A stretch of 42,173 nt of DNA from a virus: the IMG/VR virus record IMGVR_UViG_3300048103_000988, positions 1-42,173 of that record. One strand, written 5' to 3'. The translations under genes and the position numbers were made by a program. This document shows, one piece after another, positions 21,800 through 34,100 of the stretch. Each line of letters starts with the position of its first letter. The stretch's first letter is position 1. The notes beneath the pieces are model-generated. The model was not told the origin of the DNA, searched no databases, and was given only the letters and a program-made list of their open reading frames with translations.

Positions 21800-24700
21800 A
21801 TGGCAATTAGTAAAGTAAAGAGTATTTTTTCAACATATACTTTTGATGACTCTGTTGAAACAAAGAATTATCATAGAGTATTATTTAGACCGGGTGTATC
21901 AGTACAAGCTCGGGAACTTACAGAGCTTCAAACTAATTTGCAAAGGCAAGTAGATTATCATGGACAGTTTGCTTTTGCTGATGGGAGTCGTGTTACTGGC
22001 GGCGAGCTTGCCTTAGATATTGAATATGATTATGTAAAAGTTGAAAATTCTTTTACAGATGGATCAACTTTTAATAGTGAAAGTTTTATATCGACTATTG
22101 CTAATACCGATGCAGCAAAATTAACAAATGCAAATGGCGTTGAAGCTGAAGTTCTTCAAGTAATTAGTGAGGCTGGTGTTGATTTATCATCAGCGTCTAG
22201 TAAAACCGGAATTTTACAATCTGGTAATATTAAAGACGATCTTACATTATATATTAAATACATTAAGGGTAGTGGCACCACCGATTTAAATTATTTTGCT
22301 AACGGGGAGGTTTTAACTTCCAGTACCGATACTAATAATCATAAATTAAAAATTGGTGGAGGCACAGGCTCTACTATTCAAAATGCAGTCGGTCAAGGAT
22401 CAAAAATAACTATTAATGAAGGTTCATATTTTATATCTGGTAATTTTGTTTATGTTGCTGCCGATACGCTTATACTAGATAAGTATAGTAATTCTCCAAA
22501 TTTTACTGTAGGTTTAAATATTATTGAAGATGTTGTATCATCTATAGATGATAACAGTTTAGTCGATAATGCTCAAGGATTTCCAAATGCATCTGCACCA
22601 GGAGCAGATCGTTATAAAATTTCTGCACAGTTAATTAAAGAACCTCTTGATGCTCCTAATTCAGTATATACAAATTATTTAACACTAATGCGAGTTGAAG
22701 ATGGTGTAGTTCAAAGAAAAATTGCTCCTAAGGCAGAAATCGATGCCGAGCTTACTAAGCGCCTTGCTAATAGAACTTTTGAAGAGTCAGGAAACTATGC
22801 AATAAATCCGTTTATTTTAGATATAAAAGAGCATTTAGATGATGGATCTAATAATGGTTATAAAATTCAATCTGCTGGAGGCTCAGCGGATAAATATGTA
22901 GTTGGTGTAGAACCAAACATTGCATATATTCAAGGGTTTAGGACTGAAATTAAGAAAACTAAATTTCTCGAGGTCGATAAACCTCGCGAGGTAAGTACAG
23001 CACCTTTTGATTTTGCAACAAAGCAAAGTACGACAAGTAGTTTACCCGTAGGTAACTATATAAAAGTAAAAATTAATGCAACAAGTGATTCAGTCGGTAT
23101 ACCAGATATTAATGATTTTAGAGAATTAGCTCTTCAAGATATATCAGATAGCACTCCTGGTGTTGCTTTAGTAGATAATGTTGAAGACGCTGGTAATGAT
23201 TTTGCAAGTTCTTCCTCTACCGGTAGAGCTACGGGCATTTATTTTGTAACTGATAATGGATCTACTTATGGTTCTCAGAACTGTAAATCAGATAATAGTG
23301 GTACAGGTTCATCACAAGGTTCTGGAGCTCAATTTAAAATTACAATTGATCAAAATAAAATTCCAACAATTGAAGTTATACAAGGTGGTAGTGGGTATGG
23401 CGTTAATAACACCTTTACTGTTAAAGGTACTGCTCTTGGTGGTACAACTACAGCCAATGATCTTACTTTTGATGTTGCAGCAACTGGTGTTGGTAGAGCA
23501 AGATGTAGAGCTATTACAGTAGAAAGCGCAGATGTTTTAAGATTATATCTTTTTGATATAACTATGACAAAAGGATCTTTTTCACAAGTTGACGAAGTAA
23601 TGCAACTTGGTGCTGCTACTGATGGTGGATTAACAAACGACTTTAGAGCCAAGCTAGTATCTCAAATTGGTGCTTCTACTGGTAAAAAATATGATTCTGA
23701 AAATAATTCTTATATTTGGAGACTTCCATATTACGGTATAAAAACCACTCAAGAGGCAAGCGACCCAAAACCAATTTATCAAATTCAAAAGAAATTGTAT
23801 GTCGACACTGCTAGTCAAGGTGGATTTCATACATTTGCTGGTGTACTTGCAGCTGATGAAACATTAATATCAACTTCTGGTGTAGTACTATCGATTGGCT
23901 CTGGTACTGGTCTTTCTGAAGCAACTGTAACAGATGCAACTGCGAGTGCAGTTGGAACAGATAATAGAGATATTAGAGTTGCTCATGCAAATATATCAGC
24001 TTCAAAGAGTGCAGCAGTAGTTGTTATTGTTCAAAAAACTGGTGCTGGTGATAATAAAAAGACCAAAACGTTTAATACTGTAACAAATCAACAGTATACA
24101 TTTGATGGTGAAAATCCTTTATTTTTAGATGCATATGATATTTACAAATTAGATTCTGTAAAATTAGGTTCAGCATCAGGCCCAGATATCACAGATAAGT
24201 TCAAACTAGATAATGGCCAAACATCAAACTATTATGGTGAAGGTAAAATCATTCCATTACAAAAAGTGGCAGCTGGTCAATTATACGTATCTTTTAGTCA
24301 TTATACACATGGCGCAGGTGATTATCTTGTAAAAGATTCATATCCAGCAGATGGTACATCAGCTGATCACTATTTAAAAGATACACCTACCTTTAAATTG
24401 CCATCAGGAGAAGAAGTCGATTTAAAAAATTGCGTAGATTTTAGACCAGTTAAAGCTACTACTGGATCTACTTCTAATAGATATGGCTTATCTGACGATG
24501 AAAACCAAGGAGGATTTAGTGGTGCTTCTGGTTCTGATGGTGGTGGGTCGGTAAATTCTCCTGCTGTACATCCTTCTTCTCAGTTTATTATGAATGCACA
24601 AACTTGGTTACCTAGAATCGATAAAATTATATTAAGACGCGATGGTGAATACAGTATAATTAAAGGCGTATCTGCAGAAAATCCAGTAGCTAAAGAAGAT

Positions 24701-27700
24701 CCTTCAGATTGTATGGTAGTAGCGACATTAAAAGTTAAGCCTTATGTCTATAATGCGCGTATCGATGTTATACCTGAAATCAGAAATTATAAGCGATATA
24801 CTATGAAGCATATTGCTGAAATTGATAAAAGACTTAAGAAACTAGAATATTATACTTCTTTAAGTCTACAAGAGCAAGCTACATTTAATATATCTCTTAA
24901 TGAAGTTGTACAAAAAAGTACAGATGGTGGCGATACTTATACTGATACGGTTGAAAGATTTAAGAATGGTATTTTCACCGATCAGTTTAAAGGCCATGGT
25001 AATGGTCACGTTGTACACCCAAACTATAAGTGTTCAGTTGATAAAACTAATAATTTAGTAAGACCTTTTTATGATGAGCAAGGTGTAAACCTTGTGCGAA
25101 AAGCTAATGACTCCGGAGCTGCAGTACATAATAGATCAATGTACACTTTGCCGTACGATAGTGTACCATTTATTAATCAACATAATGCAACTGAAACTGA
25201 GTTTATAAATCCATATAATATGTTTGTGTGGACTGGAACCTGTCGTCTATCACCTGATAGTGATGAATGGAAAGATGTTGAACATTTACCAGATGTTATT
25301 ATTAATGATGATAGTCAATATGATTACCTAGTTGCTTTATATGAAGAAAAAGGACTGGTAGGTCAATATGAATGGGGCGAATGGGAAACTGATTGGACTG
25401 GTGTCGAAAGCGATATTCAAAATTTTGCGTTTGATCGATCTATTGATGGCGACACACAATGGCGAGATGCTGGTGGATGGATGCAACCTGGTAATGTTAC
25501 TGGTACTATCACAACTACTACTACTACTAAGGGTCAATCTCAATCAGGAACATTAAGTTATATAAAAGAAAATTCAACTACTTCAGAATCAGGCGATCAA
25601 GTAATTGAAGTTAATTACATACCATTTATTCGTTCAAGAGAAGTTTTCTTTACTGCAGAGTTACTAAAGCCTAATACGAAGCTTTATGCATTTTTTAATG
25701 ATGTTAATGTTACTGCATGGTGTGCAGAAAAAGCATTTCAAGAATTTACAGATAGAGTTAATGTTGTACCACATACTGGTAAAACTTCACATGATTTGAC
25801 TACTGAGTTAATAACAGATGCAAATGGTAGAATTACTGGTTCATTCTATATTCCAAACACAGAGGCACTAAGATTTAAAACTGGTGAACGTATATTTAAA
25901 CTAACCGATTCGCCTAGTAATGATACTGCTAATCTTAATGATCAAAGTACTTATGCTGAAGCAATTTATCGTGCACAAGGTATGCTAGAAACTAAGCAAA
26001 ATAAAATTATTAATACCAAAGGTGCCGAAATTGCTTTCCAAGAAGTAACAGAAAGTAGAGTTATAACTGAGCAAACTGTAAGCGATAATAGAAAAGTTCA
26101 GTGGTTTGATCCATTAGCACAATCTATTCTAATTGAAGAAAAAGGTGGGTGTTTTGTTACTGAACTAGATTTATTTTTAAATACTGCAGATCCTTCGATA
26201 CCAATTAATGTATCAATAAGAGAAATGTTTAACGGATTTCCTACACAAAAAATTGTACCAGGATCTGATACAATAATTTATCCATCGAGTCAATCTTCAG
26301 GAACAAAAACTGCAAACACAATGGTTGCCGGTGAAAAATATAGAATTAAGAATAATACTGGTGTTGACTTTACAAGTGTTGGTGCACGCGATAATGATGT
26401 AGGCACAGTATTTAGAGTTCCTCTAGATGCACAGTCTTTAGTAAATAATTTAAACTCTAGCGGTAAAGTTGACGAAATAAATGTATTATATACTGGATCA
26501 GCAGGTTCGATGTTATCTGATAATGCATCAGCTGCAATGCCAGTTACATTTGCTAATCCGATTTATTTATCTCAGGATCAGGAATACGCAATTGTATTAA
26601 TGTCTAATTCTGATATTTACAAATTGTTTGTAACGAAGCCAGGTAAAAACGATTTAACTACTGGAGCATTAGTTCAAGGTAATGAATATGGTGGTTCATT
26701 CTTTATGTCACAAAATGCTTCTACTTGGACTCCAGATCCAGCAAGAGATCTTAAGTTTAAACTTTATAAAGCACAATTTGATTCTAGTGCAACAATTACG
26801 TTTGTAAATGATAGTATTCCAGCTAAAAAATTGCAATCTGATCCTTTCTTAGTATGTAGTGATAGTGTAGATAATAGCGCAGTTCTTAGAGTGAATCATC
26901 CCAATCACGGTATGATGAATGGAAGTAAAGTTACAATTACAGGAGCTACGGGCATACAAACATGTACTGCTGGATTACTTAATTCAAGTCATACGGTTTC
27001 TAATGTTGAAAGAGATTCTTATTGTATTATAATTGCAGATAACGCAATTGACCCCTTAGCAGTATCTACGTATGGTGGAGGAGACAATGTAACTGCTACT
27101 GAAAATATGACAGTTGATGCGCTAGTTCCTTATGCTGAAATGTTAAATTTACCAGAAACTGATATTGTTGTAAACTTTGATTCATTTAGTGCACGATCTG
27201 TAGATGGAAATCAATCACCATTTGTTAAAACATCAGGTTTACCTTTAACGATGAATAAAACAAATTATTTGGATGATCCAATTTGTATAGCTAGTGATGC
27301 AGAACATACTGCAAATCCTACCTTAGGAAACCTTAATAATACTATTGCAACTAATAAATCATTTGGCATGAATGTTACACTTAGTACAACAAATACTAAT
27401 TTAACACCTATGATTGATGGTGATAGATGCTCACTATTTTGTATTTCAAATAGAACGAATGATGCATCAAGTAATAGTGGTTCTGGAGGATATAATGATA
27501 CTGGTAAAGGTAGAGTTTATGTTGCAGATACAGCTGCTGTAGGTAATTCAAATCTTAATGCATATATTACAAAAGAAATTACATTAGCTCAAGAAGCTAC
27601 ACATCTTAACTTCTATGCAGATGTGTTTAAGCCTGTTGGTTCAGATATAGTTTTATATTATAAAGCTCAAACTTCTGGTGATGACGTACCATTTGATGAT

Positions 27701-27904
27701 TTGCAATGGACTCGTCTAAATCCTACTGTGCCAATTGGTGCTGACGACACTACGTTTGGTGCTGTCGAATATGCAGTTAATTTGGCTGATGTTCCAGAAG
27801 TTACTGATACATTCTCTTCATTTGCATTTAAAATTGTATTTATTGCCAACAACAGTTCTAGGCCTCCAATGATATCAAACGTTAAGGCTATTGCGAGTAC
27901 TTAA
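21800..27904 (+). CDS. Giant virion structural protein (DUF4815 type)
   Basis: A 2034-residue protein directly after gp8, in the place where T4 has gp9 to gp12. The N-terminus (STYTFDDSVETKNYHRVLFR, then PGVSVQARELTELQTNLQRQ, residues 11-50) is the hallmark of DUF4815-type structural proteins of marine myophages. The central part near residues 1000-1080 keeps YTMKHIAEIDKRLKKLEYYT and NPYNMFVWTG, and further on VNYIPFIRSREVFFTAELLK with GSFYIPNTEALRFKTGERIF. VQWFDPLAQSILIEEKGGCF and the beta repeat QGGSGYGVNNTFTVKG are also visible. The C-terminus is a beta-sandwich-like region ending in VKAIAST. The role is probably a baseplate-associated peripheral structure or fibre connector, possibly replacing gp9/gp10; this is inference. 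TAAGAG before the ATG is the SD. Confidence 0.85.
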   Translation: MAISKVKSIFSTYTFDDSVETKNYHRVLFRPGVSVQARELTELQTNLQRQVDYHGQFAFADGSRVTGGELALDIEYDYVKVENSFTDGSTFNSESFISTIANTDAAKLTNANGVEAEVLQVISEAGVDLSSASSKTGILQSGNIKDDLTLYIKYIKGSGTTDLNYFANGEVLTSSTDTNNHKLKIGGGTGSTIQNAVGQGSKITINEGSYFISGNFVYVAADTLILDKYSNSPNFTVGLNIIEDVVSSIDDNSLVDNAQGFPNASAPGADRYKISAQLIKEPLDAPNSVYTNYLTLMRVEDGVVQRKIAPKAEIDAELTKRLANRTFEESGNYAINPFILDIKEHLDDGSNNGYKIQSAGGSADKYVVGVEPNIAYIQGFRTEIKKTKFLEVDKPREVSTAPFDFATKQSTTSSLPVGNYIKVKINATSDSVGIPDINDFRELALQDISDSTPGVALVDNVEDAGNDFASSSSTGRATGIYFVTDNGSTYGSQNCKSDNSGTGSSQGSGAQFKITIDQNKIPTIEVIQGGSGYGVNNTFTVKGTALGGTTTANDLTFDVAATGVGRARCRAITVESADVLRLYLFDITMTKGSFSQVDEVMQLGAATDGGLTNDFRAKLVSQIGASTGKKYDSENNSYIWRLPYYGIKTTQEASDPKPIYQIQKKLYVDTASQGGFHTFAGVLAADETLISTSGVVLSIGSGTGLSEATVTDATASAVGTDNRDIRVAHANISASKSAAVVVIVQKTGAGDNKKTKTFNTVTNQQYTFDGENPLFLDAYDIYKLDSVKLGSASGPDITDKFKLDNGQTSNYYGEGKIIPLQKVAAGQLYVSFSHYTHGAGDYLVKDSYPADGTSADHYLKDTPTFKLPSGEEVDLKNCVDFRPVKATTGSTSNRYGLSDDENQGGFSGASGSDGGGSVNSPAVHPSSQFIMNAQTWLPRIDKIILRRDGEYSIIKGVSAENPVAKEDPSDCMVVATLKVKPYVYNARIDVIPEIRNYKRYTMKHIAEIDKRLKKLEYYTSLSLQEQATFNISLNEVVQKSTDGGDTYTDTVERFKNGIFTDQFKGHGNGHVVHPNYKCSVDKTNNLVRPFYDEQGVNLVRKANDSGAAVHNRSMYTLPYDSVPFINQHNATETEFINPYNMFVWTGTCRLSPDSDEWKDVEHLPDVIINDDSQYDYLVALYEEKGLVGQYEWGEWETDWTGVESDIQNFAFDRSIDGDTQWRDAGGWMQPGNVTGTITTTTTTKGQSQSGTLSYIKENSTTSESGDQVIEVNYIPFIRSREVFFTAELLKPNTKLYAFFNDVNVTAWCAEKAFQEFTDRVNVVPHTGKTSHDLTTELITDANGRITGSFYIPNTEALRFKTGERIFKLTDSPSNDTANLNDQSTYAEAIYRAQGMLETKQNKIINTKGAEIAFQEVTESRVITEQTVSDNRKVQWFDPLAQSILIEEKGGCFVTELDLFLNTADPSIPINVSIREMFNGFPTQKIVPGSDTIIYPSSQSSGTKTANTMVAGEKYRIKNNTGVDFTSVGARDNDVGTVFRVPLDAQSLVNNLNSSGKVDEINVLYTGSAGSMLSDNASAAMPVTFANPIYLSQDQEYAIVLMSNSDIYKLFVTKPGKNDLTTGALVQGNEYGGSFFMSQNASTWTPDPARDLKFKLYKAQFDSSATITFVNDSIPAKKLQSDPFLVCSDSVDNSAVLRVNHPNHGMMNGSKVTITGATGIQTCTAGLLNSSHTVSNVERDSYCIIIADNAIDPLAVSTYGGGDNVTATENMTVDALVPYAEMLNLPETDIVVNFDSFSARSVDGNQSPFVKTSGLPLTMNKTNYLDDPICIASDAEHTANPTLGNLNNTIATNKSFGMNVTLSTTNTNLTPMIDGDRCSLFCISNRTNDASSNSGSGGYNDTGKGRVYVADTAAVGNSNLNAYITKEITLAQEATHLNFYADVFKPVGSDIVLYYKAQTSGDDVPFDDLQWTRLNPTVPIGADDTTFGAVEYAVNLADVPEVTDTFSSFAFKIVFIANNSSRPPMISNVKAIAST

Positions 27905-27905
27905 T

Positions 27906-28130
27906 ATGAAAGTATTAATACAAGATAATGTCTCATTAAGTCGCGATACTACGAATGGCGCTGTTATAAATACTAATAACAGTTTATATCAAAAACGTTT
28001 AAATGAAATTAAAGCTCTAAAAAATCGTCAAATTGAAAGTAAAAAATTCAAGGAAGAGTTTAATAATCTTAAAACTGATGTAGATGAAATAAAAACTTTA
28101 TTAAAAACCTTATTAGAGAGTAAAGAATAA
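27906..28130 (+). CDS. Small coiled-coil protein coupled to the giant fibre
   Basis: A 74-residue protein. An in-frame TTG at 27891 overlaps the preceding gene, but the ATG at 27906 lies one base after that gene's stop and reads MKVLIQDNVSL, so it is preferred. The second half is a regular charged heptad helix (LNEIKALKNRQIESKKFKEE, then LKTDVDEIKTLLKTLLESK), expected to oligomerise. The stop overlaps the start of the giant fibre (TAATG), so the two are translationally coupled. A fibre-assembly chaperone (T4 gp57A has 79 residues and is also helical) or a small connector are possibilities; no homology to gp57A is visible. The function is unknown. Confidence 0.75.
   Translation: MKVLIQDNVSLSRDTTNGAVINTNNSLYQKRLNEIKALKNRQIESKKFKEEFNNLKTDVDEIKTLLKTLLESKE
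27961..27982 (+). promoter_or_regulatory. Candidate late promoter inside an inverted repeat, upstream of the giant fibre
   Basis: TATAAATA at 27965-27972 overlaps a perfect seven-base inverted repeat, CTGTTAT (27961-27967) and ATAACAG (27976-27982). It lies in the small coiled-coil gene, 158 bases before the giant fibre start. It may give extra fibre transcript. Chance is a real alternative. Confidence 0.35.
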
Positions 28131-31100
28131 TGTCAAAAGAAACCTTAGTAAATAAGTCAGAAACCTTTGAGGATTGGAGATTAAAATCTAATGAGGTCTC
28201 ATTAGATCTTGGAGCCGTTGCTAGTGATGATACATATAGTTCAACTAGTCTTGATACCGAGTCTCGATTAACAGATCAATATATTACTAAAAATGATTTA
28301 GGAGATGGTGCAGTATATATTCGTGATATTTCAAGTATTGCTGGTGGATTAGAAATAGATCACTCAGCAGATAGAATGCTAGATAATACTGATGGTTATA
28401 TTATTCTTAAAGATGGTGTCGAAAATGCTGCATCATGGGCACAATTTCCACCAGGCACTAAATTATGTCAATATGCAAATAACACTACTGGTACTACAGT
28501 AATATTTAGTGCTATTGTTGTTTCTTGCTCTAATAAAAAAATATTAATCGATAATGTAGGTGGTACCGAACCGTTTAATCCAACGTTACGTTTATATGAT
28601 AGCGGCAATGCCGGTTATACAAAATTTATTCCAGCATCGTATTTAAAAGAACTAATAGTCGAATCATACAATCATGGTAATGTTAGAGTTTATTTGAGTC
28701 GCAATTATCAATTCCCTGCAAGTCACCAGGGAGGAGCAACTACTAATACATTAACATTAAGTGATGATACGTATTATGCGATTCAAGATGGAGAAAAAGT
28801 AACTTATACTACACCAGATCCGGCAAGTAACGGCATTTTGGCCGGTAAAAGTGCCGGTGAAGTTACAACACTTTATGTTAAAAAATCCGAATCATACGAT
28901 AATACTGAAATTTCATTGTCTTTAAGTCCTGGTGGTAGTGATGTAACATTATTAAATGGTAGCGAAACACAGACTTTAACAACTTCCAGAGTGGCCTTAA
29001 AACAAGGCATGGTACGTAATGGTTTTCACATTGCGCCACAATCATATTATGTAACACATACTGCTTCTTCTATTCCAGTAACTTTCTTGGAAGGAGAAGT
29101 TGTATATCAAGGTAGTGATGTTAATAATCCGGATTTCCAAGCAACATTATATACAGCTGATGTTGCTGGTACTTTAATATTTAAAAACATTTTATTAGGT
29201 ACATTTAATTCATCTGTGGATCTTAAATCTACTACGCTAACTAACGGTGCTGGTACTGCATTAACTGCAGCTAATACTAAAATTGCTGCAGCCGATTTAA
29301 ATAATGATTTTAAAACATCTAATGCTACTATTAGTCAAATGATAGAATTTAATACACCTGCAGCTGCAAGTGATGACTATAAAGTATACTTTGGTAGTGC
29401 TGTTGATGCTGTACTTGAATTACAAGATGATGTTGGTACAGTAGAAAATCTACAAACAAATAATACAACAGATTTAACAGTTGCAATCAACGAATTAGAA
29501 CTTGGTATTCGCGGAACAAGTAATAATCTTGTTGCAGACGATTTAGGTAATAGTACAGGTCGGCCAGCATTTACTGCAGATGATATCGTATCAGCTCTTG
29601 TTGAACACGAAGTTGATCTGTTTGGTGCTAGTAAATCGCTTTCAGATTTAGGTACAAACGACAAAGGTGATTTTGTTTTATCAATCAATGAGCTAGAAAC
29701 TGCAATTAGAGGTACAAATACTGCATTAGTGTCTGCTGACTTAGTATCTACTTCTAGTCCTAGTGCTCACCCAGCAATGACTGCAACTAACTTAATCGAT
29801 GCGGTACTTGAGCATGAAGTTGATTTGTATGGTACCGGATCTCAAACATTAGGTTCACTTGCAACTAATAACCAATCTAACTTTGTTGCAGCAATTAATG
29901 AATTAGAAACTGCTATTCGTGGTACAAATGGTGGTTTAGTATTAACTGATTTAGGAGTAACACTTACTTCATATAGCAATAGCGCTGTAAATCTTGTAGA
30001 TCATAATGAAGAACTGCAGCGTGATATTGGTGATGTTACAAATACTAAACTCGGTCTATTAAATACTTCAAATGTAACACTAGCGACTCATGGTAGTGCT
30101 ATTGCTTCTGGTGAAACTGTTCTTACAATGGTATCAAATCCTATTGTTGCCGGTATTAAGGTTGGCATGTTTGTAACTAGTCAACACAGCCCCAATTCGA
30201 TTGATACATCGACTGGAGGTGGTACATTTGTAACAGCAGTGAGCACAACTCAAGTTACACTTTCAAGAGCAACAGCTGGTGCGCTCACTAGTGCAGCTTT
30301 GATTTTTAAAGTTGAAGATATTGTAACAAAAATTAAAGATCTAGATGATGTTTTAGGGGATATTGCTTTAATCAATAACGATACTTTCTATACTGATATT
30401 GCATTTACTGATACAACTGTAAAAGATTCAATTAATAGTATTACAGATTATATTGGTGGAACAGATATTGGATCAGTTATTAATAGTGGTAGCGAGACAC
30501 TTACAAATGCGATTGCACAGTTATATACTGATATCGGTGAAGTAGGTACTTCAGGTGCAAACATTGTTGCTAGTAACTATAATGATAATACCACTGATCT
30601 TAAGAAAGCTGTAATCGCTGCAGCCGTAGGTATGACAGGAAGTGTTGAGTTTGATACTGCATTCCATGCAAGTAATTCTGGTAGCTTGGCGGAAAAGTCT
30701 GGCTATAGCGCAACCGATTTACATGCAGGTATTAGAGAACTTCAAACCTATGTAGGTGATGCAAGCACACTAAGTACATCTGGTGATACTGTAACAACAC
30801 ATGTTGAAACCGCTGGTGGTTCAGCACATACCGGTAATTCGACTACTACTCTTACATTAGCGTCTCCAGCAACTTTTGCTCAAGTTGACGTAGGGTATCA
30901 AGTACAAATTAACGTTAATGGAGATAGTTATCAAAATGGCGATGAGAGCCAAATTCCAGCTGGAACTAAAGTTGTTAGACGAATTAGTAGCACTGAGTTT
31001 GAACTTAATAATGCTGTAACGGTTGATACTGCAGGCGGCGTTACACGTAATTTAGCATTTAGTAAAACCGCTGATTACGGATTCCAAAATGATGTTATAA

Positions 31101-34100
31101 CTGATGCTCTTATTGAATTAAGAAATGCATTGGTTGGTGGTACTGCAGATTTAACTGATAAAATTAATACTCTCGATGATTCGGATGGTGCAGGTACTGA
31201 CTTTAGTTCAACAAACGTTGTTGATGCAATTAGAGAGCTTCAAGACGATTTAGGCCAAAGAACATTAATTACTGGATCGCCTTTCCACTCAGATATCAAT
31301 GGAACATATAATACTACAAATATTGTAACAGTATTAAATGCTATTACTGCTGCAATCGGCTCTCATGATATTGGAGATGCTGTTAATACTGGTAATGAAA
31401 CTCTTACAAACGCAATTGCTCAATTAAGAACTGACATTGGTGATGCTGGTAGTAGTGGTGCAACTTTAACTACAACTGCAACTGATTTAACGACTGCAAT
31501 TAATGAATTAGATTTTGAAATTGGACCAATTAGTAATGCTAAATTAGGTACAGCTGCCAATCGATCTAAAACTTATGCTTCAGGTGGAGCAAACGGTGCT
31601 ACTACTGTTACACTAAATAATGTAGCTGGATTGATAGAAGGAATGAATGTATCTGGTACTAATATTCCAGCTGGAACAAAAATCAGTAGTATTAGTAGCA
31701 ATACAATAACCCTTACTCAAGCGGTTAACGGAGCAGCTGGCGTATCAGGTACTCTTTCATTTACAACAGAAGATATTCAATCATCTATATTAGCTAATAC
31801 TGCAAATATTGGTAGTACTGAAGATTTGGACGATGCTGTTGGTTATACCACTCAGCAGGTTGTTCTTGCAATTAAAGAGATTCAAGGATTAATTGGTGAT
31901 ATTCAGGATAATAATGAAGCACCTATTTTAAATAGTGTTAATACTCGTATTACTCGCAATACTAATGCTGAAGTTACTACTGGCGCAACAATTGCAGTGG
32001 CTGATACAACTGGTATCACAGTAGGTATGAAAGTTAAAAATACTGCGTCTGGTCGCACAGGAAGTATTGCAGCCGGAACTTTAGTAAATGCTGTTAATGT
32101 TGGTGTAAGTATTGGTGTAGATACAGCCGTTGTTTCAACAATTAATAGTGGTGATACCTTACAATTCGATTCACCTACTGTTGTAAACGCTGTTAGATCA
32201 ATTGATGCACGTATTGGTCAACAAGTTACTCCAGCAAACATGGGTACAACTGCAACTACATTAGTAACAGCAATTAAAGAAACTACTGATGAAATTGGTG
32301 ATGTAACTGCAAATAACCTGGGAACTACATCATCTACTATTACAACTGCAATTAAAGAAATTGTAGATGGTACTGGCCAAGCTGATGTTCAAGTCGGTGC
32401 TGAGGCAACAGGCGGGGCTACGATTACGCGTAATGCCGCTAACGGTGGTTTCCTTAAAAAGGTTAAAGCTGGTTATGGTGCTGATGCACAAACAATTGTG
32501 AGTAACTTAAACTTCGATGCAGCAGGCCCTACGGATGTTCTTCATAAAACTACCATGAAGTTTGGCGCTAATACAGTATTAGACGTAAGCCTAGCAACGC
32601 TTATTACAGAAGCTGCTGATGCTAATTTCGACACAACTGCTCGTAAGATTGTATTCGGATCTACTGTAAATGATGGACAAGGTATTGAAATCGATAGATC
32701 AAACGAGGTAGTTGGTACTGGTAATAGAACTATTACTGGTGCAGTTGGTAATCTTGGTATTAATCCATCTATTCTATGGGTTGATGGTGAAGTAACTGCT
32801 CGTGATCCTTCGGCTGCTACAGCCACTGCAACTACCGGTGGATCTAATACTGCTAGTGGTACGACTACTATAACTGTAGTAAGTACAGGTAATCTTGAAG
32901 CAGGAATGGTAGTAACGTCAGATGTTGCTGGAGCTTTAGTGCCAGGTACATTTATTGCTAATATAATAAACAGTACTAGTTTCGGTATATCACAAGCAAC
33001 AACTGCTATTATACCAGCTAGTACAATATTAAACTTTGATATTCATAGCCGAAATGATCTAGGCTGGAAAGTTAAAGGCTTTAAACCAACAAGTACTCCT
33101 GATGCCGCCGATAGTTTTTATCAAGCTCCTAACGTTGATTTTTACAATGCTGGTAGATTATTTGGTAAGGGTACATCAGGAATTGATAGTACACAAAACG
33201 GTGTAACTGTAACATGGGATCCAGTTACACAACATTTTGATACATCATTACAAACTATTCCAGGTTTAAGTGCTGGCACCACTGGTAATACGACAACTGT
33301 ACCAGTTATTACTGTCGATACCTTTGGTAGAATAACTGCAGTTACTACTGCTAACGTTGCAGATGCTCTTGGCCAATTTACTCTTGAAGGTGATAGTGGA
33401 TCACAAACTATTGGTGTTAATGAAACTGTTAAAATCTTAGGTACAAGTAATGAAATTACAACAGCATTAACTGAATCCGGAGGTATTAATACAGTTACTG
33501 TTGGTTTACCAAACGATGTTACAATTGGAAACGATTTAACAGTAACAGACAGATTAATTGTTCAAGGTACTAGTGATGATCCTAGTACCTTTGATGGCGA
33601 TGTTCAGATAGATGGTGATCTAAATGTACAAGGTTCTATCTCTGTAGGTGAACAATCTTTAAGCTTTACTACAACATCTGCTACTGTATCATCCAAGCAA
33701 ATTATATTAAATGCACTTGCAGATACTGCTCAAGCAGATGTTGCTTCTGATACTGGACAAGCAAACGTTCCAGCTGCATCCTTTGTTGCTCACCGCGGAT
33801 TTAAATCAACTATACTTAGTGGCGGTTTAAGTATCTTAACTAAAGGATTAAGATATAAAATTAAATCGTCTGGAGCTGATAATGCTATTACTGCAAATGA
33901 ACAAGCTGCAATTAAAGCAGTATCTGGCGCCACTGATGATCATGTGCATAATGAGGTAATTACTGCAACTACAACTGGTAATTTTGTGCTAGGCAATTAC
34001 AGTAACATTACTTTCAGGGAACAACAAACTGAAGCTAAGATTGCATGGAATGAAGGAACTGATCAATGGGAATTATATAGAGGAACTGATGAAACACAAG

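Noticed and set aside
23350-23652. 100-residue minus-strand frame inside the DUF4815 gene
   Set aside because: Antisense to a strongly supported structural gene, with Val/Pro/Ser composition expected from reading Gly/Thr-rich codons backwards, and no start signal.
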